Shown here: positions 18,204-28,043 of the stretch, in pieces
How the letters are laid out: each line of letters opens with the position of its first letter
Position numbering within the stretch: position 1 is the first letter of the stretch
Assembly (NCBI RefSeq): GCF_019711375.1
Contig: NZ_CP081295.1
Span: 2,517,001 to 2,581,000 of the forward strand
From: Qipengyuania aurantiaca
GTDB taxonomy: Bacteria; Pseudomonadota; Alphaproteobacteria; Sphingomonadales; Sphingomonadaceae
Direction: 5' to 3'
DNA: 64,000 nucleotides
Program-made: the position numbers and the translations under genes
The notes under the pieces: generated by a model
Database searches by the model: none
Seen by the model: the letters and a program-made list of their open reading frames with translations, nothing else
What the model was told of the DNA's origin: nothing

Positions 18204-19755
18204 CCCTTATTACATCACCACCGCGATCCACTATCCCAACGGCAAGCCGCATATCGGCCATGCCTATGAAACCATCGCGGCCGACGTCATCGCACGCTTC
18301 CAGCGCCTAATGGGCCGCGACGTGCGCTTCCAGACGGGCACGGACGAGCACGGCCTGAAAATGGCGCAGAAGGCGCGCGATCTGGGCAAGACCCCGCGCG
18401 AACTGGCCGACGAGATGTCGGGTGCGTTCAGGGACCTCTTCGACCGGCTCGACATCACCTACGACCGCTTTATCCGCACCACGGACGAGGACCACCACGA
18501 GGCGAGCCGCGCCATCTGGGAAGCGATGGAGGCGAAGGGCGACCTTTATCTCGATCGCTACGAAGGCTGGTATTCGGTCCGTGACGAGGCCTATTACGAC
18601 GAAAAGGAACTGAAGGAAGGTCCGAATGGCGAGAAGCTGTCGCCGCAGGACACTCCGGTCGAATGGACCGAGGAGGAGACCTGGTTCTTCCGCCTGTCGA
18701 AATACGCCGAGCCGCTGCTCGAACTCCTGAACACGCCCGGCTTCCTCGAACCGGCAAGCCGCCGCAACGAGATGATTGCCTTCGTCGAGGGCGGCCTCAA
18801 GGACCTCTCGGTCAGCCGCACGAGCTTCGACTGGGGCGTGAAGGTCCCCGACGCCGACAACCATGTGATGTATGTCTGGGTCGACGCGCTCACCAATTAC
18901 ATCACCGGCGTCGGCTATCCCGATGGCGGCGAAATGTGGGAAAAATACTGGCCCGCCAGCCTGCACCTGATAGGCAAGGACATCGTCCGCTTCCATACCA
19001 TCTACTGGCCGGCCTTCCTGATGAGCGCGGACATCCCGCTGCCCAAGCAGGTTTTCGGCCACGGTTTCCTGCTCAACCGCGGCGTCAAGGAGTCGAAGTC
19101 GGCGGGCAACGTGACTGATCCCAATGAGTTGATCGACCTCTTCGGCGTCGACTCCCTGCGCTACTTCCTGATGGCGGAAGTCGTCTTCGGAAAGGACGGC
19201 AGCTATTCCGCCGAAGCGCTTGTAAACAAGGTGAATGCCGAGCTTGCCAACAGCTTCGGCAACCTCGCCCAGCGCACGCTTTCCATGATCCACAAGAACA
19301 TGGGCGGCAAGCTCGATACGTTCGAGACCAATGGCGACGACAAGACGCTGCTAGCCACCGTGCAGGAGGCCTGCCGCGAGACCCTGCCGCGCGAGTTCGA
19401 GGCGCTCAATTTCAGCGTCGGCATCGAGGCGTGGCTCAAGGCCGTCTTCGCCTGCAACGCCTATGTCGATGAGCAGGCGCCCTGGGGCCTGAAGAAGACC
19501 GATCCCGAGCGGATGACGGCTGTCCTCCAGACGCTCTTCCTCGCCATCCGCGACCTTGCGATTGCAATTCAGCCTGTCGTGCCCACCAAGGCGGCGGCCG
19601 TGCTCGACCAGCTTGGCGTCACGCGTGAACGGCGCAGCTATGCCGATCTGTCCGACGAGGGATGGTTTGGTGCGCTCGTCGCTGCGGGCCATGTTGTCGA
19701 AAAGCCAACACCCGCTTTCCCGCGCCTCGAAATGCCGGAAGCCGAGGACGCGTGA
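18196..19755 (+). CDS. metG: Methionyl-tRNA synthetase
   Basis: Class I synthetase charging tRNA-Met. 519 residues with PHIGHAYE (HIGH motif 19-22) and the KMSKS-like loop VKESKSAGN (298-306), where Met is replaced by Glu. No CxxC zinc knuckles are seen, so it belongs to the zinc-free short form, and it lacks the C-terminal tRNA-binding extension. Overlaps holB upstream and tatD downstream, in a run of start-stop overlaps that implies translational coupling. Confidence 0.95.
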   Translation: MADPYYITTAIHYPNGKPHIGHAYETIAADVIARFQRLMGRDVRFQTGTDEHGLKMAQKARDLGKTPRELADEMSGAFRDLFDRLDITYDRFIRTTDEDHHEASRAIWEAMEAKGDLYLDRYEGWYSVRDEAYYDEKELKEGPNGEKLSPQDTPVEWTEEETWFFRLSKYAEPLLELLNTPGFLEPASRRNEMIAFVEGGLKDLSVSRTSFDWGVKVPDADNHVMYVWVDALTNYITGVGYPDGGEMWEKYWPASLHLIGKDIVRFHTIYWPAFLMSADIPLPKQVFGHGFLLNRGVKESKSAGNVTDPNELIDLFGVDSLRYFLMAEVVFGKDGSYSAEALVNKVNAELANSFGNLAQRTLSMIHKNMGGKLDTFETNGDDKTLLATVQEACRETLPREFEALNFSVGIEAWLKAVFACNAYVDEQAPWGLKKTDPERMTAVLQTLFLAIRDLAIAIQPVVPTKAAAVLDQLGVTRERRSYADLSDEGWFGALVAAGHVVEKPTPAFPRLEMPEAEDA

Positions 19756-20531
19756 TGCTGGTCGATAGCCACTGCCACCTCGAATACGAAGGGCTGGCCG
19801 AAAACCAGTCGGACGTGCTCGACCGCGCGCGTGGGGCAGGGGTGGGGGCTTTCCTCAATATCTCGACCAAGCAAAAGGAATGGGGGCAGGTGGTCGGCAC
19901 GGCCAATGCTCGGCCCGATGTCTGGGCGAGCGTGGGCATCCACCCCCATCACGCCGACGATCACCAAGACCTTACCCGCGAAGAACTGCTGGAAGCGACC
20001 CGCGATCCCCGCGTTATTGGCATCGGCGAGACCGGCCTCGATTATTATTACGATCATTCGGACCGCGCGGCGCAGCAGCGGCTGTTCCGCATGCATATCG
20101 AGGTCGCGCGCGAGACCGGGCTTCCGGTCATCATCCACACCCGCGACGCCGAAGACGACACGCTGGCGATCCTCACCGAAGAAATGGGGGAGGGGGCCTT
20201 CCCGGCGCTGATCCACTGCTTCACCGCCTCGGCGGAATTCGGCGAGGCCGTGCTTGCCTTGGGCCTGTCGATCTCGATCTCCGGGATCGTGACCTTCAAG
20301 AACGCGAAGGACTTGCAGGAGGTCGCCAAGACCGTCGCGCAGGACCGCTTGCTGGTCGAAACCGACAGCCCCTTCCTCGCGCCCGTTCCGCATCGCGGAA
20401 AGCCCTGCGAGCCTGGCTTCGTGCGCGACACTGCCAGCTTCATCGCCGAGCTGCGCGGCGAGACGCTGGAAGAGCTTGCCGAGTACACCACAAGCAACTT
20501 CTACCGGTTGTTCAGCAAGGCTGCTTCGTGA
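19755..20531 (+). CDS. tatD: TatD-family metal-dependent hydrolase (DNase)
   Basis: TIM-barrel hydrolase of the TatD/YcfH group. The start ATG at 19755 overlaps the metG stop by one base. The 258-residue protein has DSHCHLE (H6, H8 as metal ligands), GIGETGLDYY, HTRDAEDD, HCFTAS and ETDSPFLAPVPHRGKPCEP, all conserved in order. These enzymes act as 3' exonucleases on DNA; the exact physiological substrate is unsettled. metG-tatD-MBL is a common gene order. Confidence 0.93.
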   Translation: MLVDSHCHLEYEGLAENQSDVLDRARGAGVGAFLNISTKQKEWGQVVGTANARPDVWASVGIHPHHADDHQDLTREELLEATRDPRVIGIGETGLDYYYDHSDRAAQQRLFRMHIEVARETGLPVIIHTRDAEDDTLAILTEEMGEGAFPALIHCFTASAEFGEAVLALGLSISISGIVTFKNAKDLQEVAKTVAQDRLLVETDSPFLAPVPHRGKPCEPGFVRDTASFIAELRGETLEELAEYTTSNFYRLFSKAAS

Positions 20532-21295
20532 AGCTCCTCATGCTCGGTTCGGGAACGTCGGCCGGCGTCCCGCGCGTGGGCAACGACTGGGGCCAATGCG
20601 ATCCGAACGAGCCGAAGAACCGGCGCTCCCGCGTTTCGATCATCGTCGAGAACGATGCCGGCCAGCGCATTCTGGTCGACACGGCAACCGATCTTCGGGC
20701 CCAGCTTCTCGCCAACAATATCGAGAAGGTCGATGCGGTTTTCTGGACCCACGACCACGCCGACCACTGTCACGGGATCGATGACCTGCGCGCCATGCGC
20801 TATGATCGCAGCAATCCGCTGCCGGGTTTCGCGGGCCGGGTGACCTGTGAGCGACTGCGTCGCCGGTTCGACTACATTTTTGAAGGTCAGTTCGGCTATC
20901 CGACCATCGTGTACCTGAAAGAAACATCGCAGGCTCAGATGGTCGCAGGCTTCACTTTCGATGATGTCGAAATGCCCCATGGTCCTGTCAAAAGCACCGG
21001 TTTTCGGTTCGAGGCCGATGGCAAGAGCATAGTGTACGCGACAGACTTCAGCGAAATCACGCCAGCGATGGTGAAGTGCTTCAAGGGCTGCGACTTGCTC
21101 GTGGTCGACTGCCTTCGGGAACGTCCGCATCCCACGCACGCGCATCTGGAGATGGCTTTGGACCTCGCTCGGCGCGTAAAGGCGAAGCGCACCGTGCTCA
21201 CACATCTCGACAAGTCGATGGATTACGCCACAATCAGCGCCAAGGTGCCGAAAGGTGTCCTTGTCGGGTATGACGGTCTGGAGGTCGCGGTATGA
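20528..21295 (+). CDS. MBL-fold metal-dependent hydrolase, PhnP-like
   Basis: Metallo-beta-lactamase-fold phosphodiesterase, 255 residues, GTG start overlapping tatD by four bases. Zinc ligands H75-D-H77-A-D79-H80 lie in THDHADHCHG, with later DFSE and THLDKS motifs as in PhnP. PhnP hydrolyses cyclic ribose phosphates, but no phosphonate genes lie nearby, so a housekeeping phosphodiesterase role is more likely here. The next small gene starts inside its stop codon. Confidence 0.88.
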   Translation: MKLLMLGSGTSAGVPRVGNDWGQCDPNEPKNRRSRVSIIVENDAGQRILVDTATDLRAQLLANNIEKVDAVFWTHDHADHCHGIDDLRAMRYDRSNPLPGFAGRVTCERLRRRFDYIFEGQFGYPTIVYLKETSQAQMVAGFTFDDVEMPHGPVKSTGFRFEADGKSIVYATDFSEITPAMVKCFKGCDLLVVDCLRERPHPTHAHLEMALDLARRVKAKRTVLTHLDKSMDYATISAKVPKGVLVGYDGLEVAV

Positions 21296-21477
21296 ATATG
21301 GACGGCGGAACGATTGCCTGGGCGGCGCTTATGAGCGCTTTGGCCGTGGCGTATCTCATGGGCATGAAGCGGGACCAGAACCTTAGCGGTAATCGGATGC
21401 TGAAGATCGCGCTGATCTGGGTAGGGATCATCGGAGGAGCTTATCTCTTGGTAAGGGCCTTAACCGCGATGAGCTAA
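21292..21477 (+). CDS. Small membrane protein with two predicted TM segments
   Basis: 61-residue protein whose ATG overlaps the stop of the MBL gene (ATGA). Two hydrophobic stretches (about 7-23 and 37-57) are joined by a basic loop MKRDQNLSGNRMLK. I do not recognise a named family; the translational coupling and position between the MBL hydrolase and mazG support it as a gene. It is the last member of the dacC-to-here operon; a 98-base AT-rich gap then precedes mazG. Confidence 0.72.
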   Translation: MNMDGGTIAWAALMSALAVAYLMGMKRDQNLSGNRMLKIALIWVGIIGGAYLLVRALTAMS

Positions 21478-21501
21478 GGATTGCCCGCACCCCGATTTAA
21501 C

Positions 21502-21515
21502 ATAATATATATTAT
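21502..21515. promoter_or_regulatory. AT-only perfect palindrome upstream of mazG
   Basis: ATAATATATATTAT is an exact 14-base palindrome made only of A and T in an otherwise GC-rich stretch, 61 bases before the mazG ATG at 21576. It contains TATAAT-like hexamers on both strands and may be the mazG promoter, an operator, or both. Confidence 0.4.
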
Positions 21516-21575
21516 CGTCCTAATGGTTTGAGTTCGGGGTTTAGCTTCCCGATAAACCGCCCTATCGCTTCTCCC

Positions 21576-22337
21576 ATGTCCGAACAGTTAGACCGTCTGC
21601 TTCGCATCATGGCGCGCCTTCGCGATCCCGCAACCGGTTGCGAATGGGACACCGCGCAGGATTTCAGCACGATCGCGCCCTACACGATCGAGGAAGCTTA
21701 TGAGGTCGCCGACGCCATCGAGCGGTCCGACATGGAGGACCTGCGCGGCGAACTTGGCGATCTGTTGTTCCAAGTCGTGTTCCACGCACGCATGGCCGAG
21801 GAAGGCGGCCACTTTGCCTTCGCAGATGTGGCCCGTACCATCAGTGACAAAATGGAAGCCCGGCATCCCCATATTTTTGGCGATGAAGGCGGCGTGATGG
21901 AGGAAAGCCGCTGGGAAGATCTCAAGGCCGCCGAGCGCGAAGCTTCCGGTGCGAAAGGCGCTCTTGACGGCGTGGCGCTCTCCTTGCCTGCGCTGCTGCG
22001 AGCCCAGAAGCTTCAGAAGCGAGCGGCGCGACATGGATTCGACTGGCCGGATCACGAAGGGCCTCGCGCTAAGGTTCTTGAGGAAATCGAAGAACTTAGT
22101 GAAGCAAGGGGCGATTTAATCGAGGAAGAGGCCGGCGACTTTCTGTTCGCTGCGGTCAATCTCGTGCGCGCGTACGGGATCGACGCGGAAGGCGCATTGC
22201 GAGCGGCCAATGCAAAATTCGAACGGCGTTTCCGCGCCATGGAGGAACTTGCGGGCGGCGATTTTGCGACCCGCGATCTCGAGGCGCAGGAGGAACTCTG
22301 GCAGGAGGTCAAACGCCGCGAAAAAGCGACGTCATAG
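21576..22337 (+). CDS. mazG: Nucleoside triphosphate pyrophosphohydrolase MazG
   Basis: House-cleaning enzyme that converts NTPs and aberrant nucleotides to NMP and PPi. ATG 21576 is preferred over a TTG at 21528. The 253-residue protein has two MazG repeats; the first holds the metal motif E39-E40-x2-E43 (YTIEEAYEV) and E59-x2-D62 (GELGDLLFQ). It is convergent with hflX, overlapping it by six bases. Confidence 0.93.
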   Translation: MSEQLDRLLRIMARLRDPATGCEWDTAQDFSTIAPYTIEEAYEVADAIERSDMEDLRGELGDLLFQVVFHARMAEEGGHFAFADVARTISDKMEARHPHIFGDEGGVMEESRWEDLKAAEREASGAKGALDGVALSLPALLRAQKLQKRAARHGFDWPDHEGPRAKVLEEIEELSEARGDLIEEEAGDFLFAAVNLVRAYGIDAEGALRAANAKFERRFRAMEELAGGDFATRDLEAQEELWQEVKRREKATS

Positions 22338-23672
22338 GCTCTCGAACTGGCCCAGCTCCTTTGGGTTGAGCCGCACCACAAAGCGCCTCAAAGGCCCCGA
22401 AGCGCCCTCGCCCGCATCCTCTTCGACCAGCACTTCGCCATGCGCGTGAAGCCAGGCAATGCGCCTGCCGTCGCTGGCCGGAACCTCGAATTCACGCACC
22501 GAAGCTTTCGCCGTGAGCATCTCCCCGAGTTGGGCGAGAAGTTCGGGCACCCCCTCCCCCGTCATGGCAGAAATGCGGATGATGTCCTCGCTGTTGTCGG
22601 CCAGCTGCCCCAGCTCATAGGCCTTCTCGCCATCGAGAAGGTCCCACTTGTTCCACACTTCGAGGATCGGGATGGAGGATGTCCCGTCCTCACCATCGAT
22701 AACATCGAGGTCCTTCAGGACGCGCAGGACTTGCGTCTTCTGCGCCTCTGCCGATGAGTTGGAAATATCGCGAACGTGGCAGATCACATCGGCCGCCGTG
22801 ACCTCTTCCAAGGTCGCCCGGAAGGCGGCCACCAGCTGGGTCGGCAGGTCCGATATGAAGCCGACCGTGTCGGACAGGATCGCCTTTTCGACGCCCGGCA
22901 GCGAGATGGCGCGCATGGTGGGGTCGAGCGTGGCGAAGAGAAGGTCTTCCGCCATCACTTCGGCGCCCGTCAGGCGGTTGAACAGCGTTGACTTCCCCGC
23001 ATTGGTATAGCCGACGAGCGCAACAACCGGCCACGGGGCGCGTTCGCGGCGCTCGCGGTGGAGGCCGCGGGTCTTGCGCACCTGCTCCAGCTCCTTGCGC
23101 AGCCGGCCCATACGCTGGCGGATCATCCGGCGGTCGGCCTCGATCTGGGTCTCACCGGGTCCGCCGAGGAAGCCGAAGCCGCCGCGTTGGCGTTCGAGGT
23201 GCGTCCAGCTGCGCACGAGGCGGCTCTGCTGGTAATCGAGATGGGCGAGTTCGACTTGCAGGCGGCCTTCCGCCGTTGCCGCGCGTTCGCCGAAGATTTC
23301 GAGGATCAGTCCGGTGCGGTCGATGACCTTGCGGCCAAGTTTTTCTTCAAGGTTGCGCTGCTGGATCGGGCTAAGCGCGCCATCGACGACGACCAGCTCG
23401 GCTTCGTTCTGTTCGCAGGCGATGCGGACATTCTCGACCTGCCCGGCGCCGAACAACAGGTTCGGCCGTACTTCTCGGACCGGCAGGACAAAGCTGTCCT
23501 CGATCTCGATCCCGATGGCGAGTGCAAGCCCCTCGGCCTCGCGCAGACGGTTCTCCGCGTCGAGATCGTAGGCTTGCCCGCGAATATCGGGACAGATGAC
23601 AAGGGCTTTCGCGCCGCGCGAAACCTCGCCGAGAAGGTCGTCGTCGAAACTCAGTTGTCGTCCTCGTCCCAA
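22332..23672 (-). CDS. hflX: GTPase HflX
   Basis: Ribosome-binding GTPase that splits stalled or heat-damaged ribosomes. The N-terminal HflX domain includes [10 protein letters not shown], followed by [13 protein letters not shown] and the G domain: GYTNAGKST (G1), DTVGF (G3) and NKWD (G4). The apparent start is a TTG at 23672 inside the end of hfq, giving a 22-base overlap; no ATG or GTG is close. The hfq-hflX order is widely conserved and suggests coupled translation. Confidence 0.93.
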   Translation of the reverse strand: MGRGRQLSFDDDLLGEVSRGAKALVICPDIRGQAYDLDAENRLREAEGLALAIGIEIEDSFVLPVREVRPNLLFGAGQVENVRIACEQNEAELVVVDGALSPIQQRNLEEKLGRKVIDRTGLILEIFGERAATAEGRLQVELAHLDYQQSRLVRSWTHLERQRGGFGFLGGPGETQIEADRRMIRQRMGRLRKELEQVRKTRGLHRERRERAPWPVVALVGYTNAGKSTLFNRLTGAEVMAEDLLFATLDPTMRAISLPGVEKAILSDTVGFISDLPTQLVAAFRATLEEVTAADVICHVRDISNSSAEAQKTQVLRVLKDLDVIDGEDGTSSIPILEVWNKWDLLDGEKAYELGQLADNSEDIIRISAMTGEGVPELLAQLGEMLTAKASVREFEVPASDGRRIAWLHAHGEVLVEEDAGEGASGPLRRFVVRLNPKELGQFESL

Positions 23673-24187
23673 TCCTCAGTCAGGTCGACCGGGGTGGCGG
23701 GCTGGATGGTGGAAACCGCGTGCTTGTAAGCGAGCTGGACGTAGCCATCACGCTCGAGCAGCATGCAGAAAAGGTCATAGGCGGCGATCTTGCCCTGCAG
23801 CATCACGCCGTTGACGAGGAACATCGTAACCTGCGCTTCCGCCTCGCGTACGCGGCTGAGGAAGACGTCCTGCAGCAGGCGTTGCTTCGCACCCGAACCC
23901 TGGCTGGCGAACTGGTCCGCCTCGATGGGCTGGCCGGGCATGATGGTGCTGACCGCGTGCTTGTAGACAAGTTGCGACTGGCCATCGCGGCGAAGAAGGA
24001 TCGAGAAATTGTCGAACCAGGTGACAATGCCCTGAAGCTTTACGCCCTTCACCAGGAAGACCGTGACGGGCATCTTGTTCTTGCGCAGAAGGTTGAGGAA
24101 AGCGTCCTGCAGGCTGGGCTGCTTGCCCTTGGGTTCAGGCGGCTTGGGCGGACGAGGCCGTGCCGAGAGTGTACGTTCGCCAGACAT
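23651..24187 (-). CDS. hfq: Tandem-fused RNA chaperone Hfq (two Sm domains)
   Basis: RNA chaperone for sRNA-mRNA pairing, but in a double form: 178 residues instead of the usual 70-110. Domain 1 (about 25-85) has Q27, K50, F58, F61 and Y75-K76-H77. Domain 2 (about 104-164) has Q106, F140 and Y154-K155-H156, with an exact 79-residue offset. Domain 2 has lost the distal-face lysine (M129 in place of K50), has Y137 for F58, and replaces the basic rim RKNK (35-38) with REAE (114-117). The N-terminus is Pro/Lys rich and the C-terminus acidic (EDWDEDDN). Ribosome site AGGAGA precedes the ATG. Fused Hfq has been noted in sphingomonads; a ring of three double subunits is inferred. Confidence 0.95.
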   Translation of the reverse strand: MSGERTLSARPRPPKPPEPKGKQPSLQDAFLNLLRKNKMPVTVFLVKGVKLQGIVTWFDNFSILLRRDGQSQLVYKHAVSTIMPGQPIEADQFASQGSGAKQRLLQDVFLSRVREAEAQVTMFLVNGVMLQGKIAAYDLFCMLLERDGYVQLAYKHAVSTIQPATPVDLTEDWDEDDN

Positions 24188-24356
24188 CTTCGTGTCTCCT
24201 GTTGTTGGCGGCCGCTGAGACGGTCCGCGATCTGGACGCTCCCACCGCGTCCGGGCACCGGGTTTTTAGTCCGGATTTGAAACGCAATGTGGCAACAGGA
24301 GGTCCCGTCCGCAATAAATAAATGATTTTCGGACAGGACGCTGGAATTTGGAGTGC

Positions 24357-25739
24357 TTATTTGCGGTCGGATCCTTTGCGTTCCGCCATGCCGAGAAGCT
24401 TCAGTTTCCGGTGCAGGGCCGAACGTTCCATGCCGATGAAACTGGCCGTTTTCGAAATATTGCCGGAGAAGCGGCGGATCTGGATCGTGAGATATTCTCG
24501 CTCGAAACTCTCGCGCGCTTCGCGCAGGGGCGCGCCCATGAGCGCGGCCATACCGGCGTTGCCGCTGGTCTTGCCGCCGGAAATCTCTTCCGAAAGCATT
24601 TCCGCCTCGACCGTTTCGAGCTGTTCGCGCGGGGTGAGGATAATGGTGCGCTCGACCACATTGCGCAGCTGGCGGACATTGCCGGGCCAGTCATAGGCTT
24701 GCAGAGCCGCCATCGCTTCCTCGCTGATTGCGGGCGGACGAATGCCCTGTTCGGCGGCGTACCGGGCGAAGAAATACTCGGCCAGCGCCGGAATATCGTC
24801 GCGGCGCTCGGCGAGCGAGGGGATCTCCACCGGCACGACGTTGAGACGGTAGAAGAGATCTTCGCGGAAGTTCTTCTCTTCCATTTCGCGCGCAAGGTCG
24901 CGTGCGGTCGAGGAGACAACCCGCACGTCCACGCCGATCTGGCGGGTGCCGCCTACCCGCACGAAGCTCTGTTCGGTCAGGACGCGCAGGATGCGGGCCT
25001 GCGTGGAGAGCGGCATGTCGGCGACCTCGTCGAGGTAGAGCGTTCCACCATCGGCGGTTTCGAGCAGGCCCGGGCGCACCAACTTGCCGTCCGCTTCCTC
25101 TCCGAACAGCTCCTCTTCGAACCGTTCGGGGGTGATGCGCGCGGAATTGACGATCACGAAGGGCTTGTCCGCCCGGCTCGACCAGCTGTGGAGGAGCCGT
25201 GCAGCGACTTCCTTGCCCGCCCCGCCCGGACCGGTGATGAGCACGCGGCTGCCGGTCTGCGCGACCCGCTTGAGGGTGGCGCGCACGGTGTTGATGACGG
25301 CGGAATTGCCGGTAAATTCCCCGCCCTCGCCCAGACCTTCGCGCAGACGCGTGTTTTCGCGGCGCAGGCGTTCGGTTTCGGTTGCGCGTTCGACGAGGTG
25401 AAGCAGACGCTCGGCCTCGAAGGGCTTTTCGATGAAGTCCATCGCGCCGCGGCTGACCGCGCTGACCGCAGTGTCGATGTTGCCATGGCCGGAGAAAATG
25501 ATGACGGGCAGCTCCGGCTCGCGCACCTTGATCGCGTCGAGCACCTCGAGGCCATCCATGTCGCTGCCGTGGAGCCAGACATCGAGCAACACGAGGCTGG
25601 GCCGCTTCTCGTCGACCGCCTCCAGCGCAGAAGCGCTGTCGCCGGCCGTGCGGCATTCGTAACCCTCGTCGCTGAGGACGCCGGCGACCAGTTCGCGAAT
25701 GTCGCGTTCGTCGTCGACGATCAGGATATCCAAGGCCAT
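24357..25739 (-). CDS. ntrX: NtrX-type response regulator (sigma-54 AAA+ family, no GAFTGA)
   Basis: Response regulator paired with NtrY. Receiver domain (1-120) with phospho-acceptor D53; AAA+ domain with Walker A GPGGAGKE (170-177) and Walker B TLYLDE (233-238); Fis-type helix-turn-helix at the C-terminus (ISKTASFIGMERSALHRKL). The GAFTGA loop that contacts sigma-54 is missing: after ELFG (210-213) the sequence runs EEADGKLVRPG. This is typical of alphaproteobacterial NtrX, which therefore probably does not activate sigma-54 promoters in the classical way. It is separated by 169 bases from hfq. Confidence 0.93.
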   Translation of the reverse strand: MALDILIVDDERDIRELVAGVLSDEGYECRTAGDSASALEAVDEKRPSLVLLDVWLHGSDMDGLEVLDAIKVREPELPVIIFSGHGNIDTAVSAVSRGAMDFIEKPFEAERLLHLVERATETERLRRENTRLREGLGEGGEFTGNSAVINTVRATLKRVAQTGSRVLITGPGGAGKEVAARLLHSWSSRADKPFVIVNSARITPERFEEELFGEEADGKLVRPGLLETADGGTLYLDEVADMPLSTQARILRVLTEQSFVRVGGTRQIGVDVRVVSSTARDLAREMEEKNFREDLFYRLNVVPVEIPSLAERRDDIPALAEYFFARYAAEQGIRPPAISEEAMAALQAYDWPGNVRQLRNVVERTIILTPREQLETVEAEMLSEEISGGKTSGNAGMAALMGAPLREARESFEREYLTIQIRRFSGNISKTASFIGMERSALHRKLKLLGMAERKGSDRK

Positions 25740-25741
25740 AG

Positions 25742-27982
25742 TCAGCTTCCCATTCTTTCTTCGGTGGGGGCGTCCGCTTCGTCCTTGCGGGCAAGTTGCG
25801 GATCCCGGGCGAAGCGCAGCGTGACGCGCGTTCCGCCTCCGTCGACGGCGGAGAAGCTCATTTCCCCGCCGTGTTCTTCGACGATCTTGTTGACGATCGC
25901 GAGCCCGAGGCCGGTGCCCTTGGCGCGCGTCGTGACATAGGGTTCGAGAATGCGCTCGCGATCCTGCGGCAGGCCGATCCCGTTATCGGTCACCGAGACA
26001 GTAACGGCGTGCTCGTCCTCGATAACCTCGATCCCGATCTTTCCGCGATAGTCTGGCTCGGCGTGGACGCTGCGCGCCTCGATCGCTTCGGCAGCGTTTT
26101 TCAGGATATTCGTCATCGCCTGACCCAGCTGGTGGCGATCGGCCTGGATCAGCAGCGGTCCTTCTACCTTTGTCGCCAGCCCATAGTTTACCTCCGGATT
26201 GGCGACTTCCTGCAGGAAGAGCGACTGGCGAATAATGTCGAGCGCGTCCTCCGGGCGGAAAACGGGCTTGGGCAGGCGGGCGAAGCTGGAGAACTCGTCG
26301 ACCATTTTTCTGAGGTCGCCGACCTGGCGCACGATGGTGCTCGTAAGTTCGTCGAACAGCTCGCCGTCCTGCTCGATCTGCTTGCGATAGCGTCGCTTGA
26401 GCCGCTCGGTCGCCAGCTGGATCGGAGTGAGCGGATTCTTGATTTCATGCGCGATGCGGCGCGCGACGTCGGACCAGGCCGCCTGCCGCTGGTCGAGCAA
26501 CTGGCGCGTGATGTCCTCGAAGGTAATCACATGGCCATCGCCCTCGGGCACGATCTTCACGGCCAGCGTCATCAACTCACCCTGACGGCTGTGACTGACG
26601 ATGCCGCGGTCGAGCCCGGCGATGACCATGGCGGTGATCTGCGGCGCCATCTCGTCCAGTGTTGCGGGTGTAGCCCCGCCCTGCCCACCTTCGAGCAGCG
26701 TATTCTGCGCGGGCGCGTTCATCAGCAGCACCCGGCGCTCGCCGTCTATGGTGATGACGCCGGCGCTGACCGATTCCAGAACCGCCTCGATGAAGCTGCG
26801 CCGGTCTTCCAGTTCGGCGTTGGCCGAAACGAGCGCGTCGTTCTGCTTTTCCAGCTGCGCGGTCATGCGGTTGAAGGCGCGGTTGAGCAGGCCGATCTCG
26901 TCGGCCCCCGTGCGGCCCTCGACCCGCATACCGAAATTGCCCGCACCGACCTTGCGCGCCGCGGCGACGAGGTCGGTCAGCGGTTCCACTTGCCGGTCGG
27001 CGAAGCGCAGGGCGAACCAGACGGCGATCCCGACCAGCGCGAGGCTGACGAAGAAAAGCGCAAGATTAAAGCGAAGCTGCAAGGCCCGCGCGCGGGATGT
27101 TAGCTCCTCATAGGCGCCCGAGATCGAGCGGGCGCGCTCCCAGCTGCGGAAGCTCACCCCTTCGGTATCGCGCGCCGTGTAGAGATAGATGCCCGCCACG
27201 CGGTCGATCGGTGCCAGCGCTTCGATCCGTTCCGGGCTGCCGCGCACCGCCACTGGCTCCCCGCTGCGCAGCGCGGTGAGGCTTTCCTCGGTAAAGGCGA
27301 CGGGATCGCTGCCCTCGGAGATGTTGTAGAGCACCGCGGTACGCGCGCTGCCATCGGGCATGGCCTGGAGGATGGCGCTTTCGACCACGTCGCGCGGCTG
27401 CGCCTGGTATTCGTAGACCAGCATGAAGCCGGGATCGGTAATGGAAATGCGCTGGAGGTTCGTGCGCATATCCATCGCCATGGAGATCGTCTCTTGCGCA
27501 AGGTCGAGCTGGTTGTCGTCGTAATAGCTTTCGGCCAGCGCGTTGGCGTTCTCCATCAGGCCGCGCGAATTGTCCGAGAACCAGAAGTCGACGCCCGACT
27601 GGAACAGCACGGCAGCAAAGGCGGCCACCAGCAAGGTCGGGACCGCAGCGACCATCGAGAAGAAGAACACGAGGCGGACGTGGAGTCTTGCCGTGCTTCC
27701 CGCCGCGCGGCGCAAGGCTAGGCGCCTTCCGGCGAGAACCAGCAGCGCCATGGCCGGGATGAGCGTCCCGATCAGCAGCACGGCAACCTGTCCACTGGGC
27801 AGAAGTCGACCGTCCGGCGGGGCGGCCGAGAACGCCGCCACGCTCGTGCCGACCATCGCAATGAAGGACGTGACGGCAATTATTTCGAGCAGGGTGAAGA
27901 GGTTTGCGCGGCGCGACGTCACAAGGAACCGGCGCCACCAGCGCGGGCTCCTGCGGGTCTGGGGGGAGGCCTGCGTCGCCAT
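25742..27982 (-). CDS. ntrY: NtrY membrane sensor histidine kinase
   Basis: Inner-membrane kinase for NtrX, implicated in nitrogen and redox sensing. Start chosen at ATG 27982; an upstream ATG at 28081 would overlap ntrC. The 746 residues show two or three TM segments near the N-terminus (about 25-115), an extracytoplasmic region, another TM (about 300), a HAMP domain, a PAS domain, the HisKA box IAHEIKNP with H512, and HATPase boxes (NAAEAIEA, DNGIGLP, GTGLGLAIV). Two bases separate it from ntrX, so they are cotranscribed. Confidence 0.94.
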   Translation of the reverse strand: MATQASPQTRRSPRWWRRFLVTSRRANLFTLLEIIAVTSFIAMVGTSVAAFSAAPPDGRLLPSGQVAVLLIGTLIPAMALLVLAGRRLALRRAAGSTARLHVRLVFFFSMVAAVPTLLVAAFAAVLFQSGVDFWFSDNSRGLMENANALAESYYDDNQLDLAQETISMAMDMRTNLQRISITDPGFMLVYEYQAQPRDVVESAILQAMPDGSARTAVLYNISEGSDPVAFTEESLTALRSGEPVAVRGSPERIEALAPIDRVAGIYLYTARDTEGVSFRSWERARSISGAYEELTSRARALQLRFNLALFFVSLALVGIAVWFALRFADRQVEPLTDLVAAARKVGAGNFGMRVEGRTGADEIGLLNRAFNRMTAQLEKQNDALVSANAELEDRRSFIEAVLESVSAGVITIDGERRVLLMNAPAQNTLLEGGQGGATPATLDEMAPQITAMVIAGLDRGIVSHSRQGELMTLAVKIVPEGDGHVITFEDITRQLLDQRQAAWSDVARRIAHEIKNPLTPIQLATERLKRRYRKQIEQDGELFDELTSTIVRQVGDLRKMVDEFSSFARLPKPVFRPEDALDIIRQSLFLQEVANPEVNYGLATKVEGPLLIQADRHQLGQAMTNILKNAAEAIEARSVHAEPDYRGKIGIEVIEDEHAVTVSVTDNGIGLPQDRERILEPYVTTRAKGTGLGLAIVNKIVEEHGGEMSFSAVDGGGTRVTLRFARDPQLARKDEADAPTEERMGS

Positions 27983-28043
27983 CGTGGCGCTCTTACATCG
28001 CCACTGTTGCAATTTTGCAAGTATAAAAGCGACGAAATGCCAT

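Noticed and set aside
24188..24356. Terminator between ntrX and hfq
   Set aside because: An imperfect ten-base inverted repeat is present around 24305-24345, but its loop is 18 bases and no T tract follows, so I did not list it.
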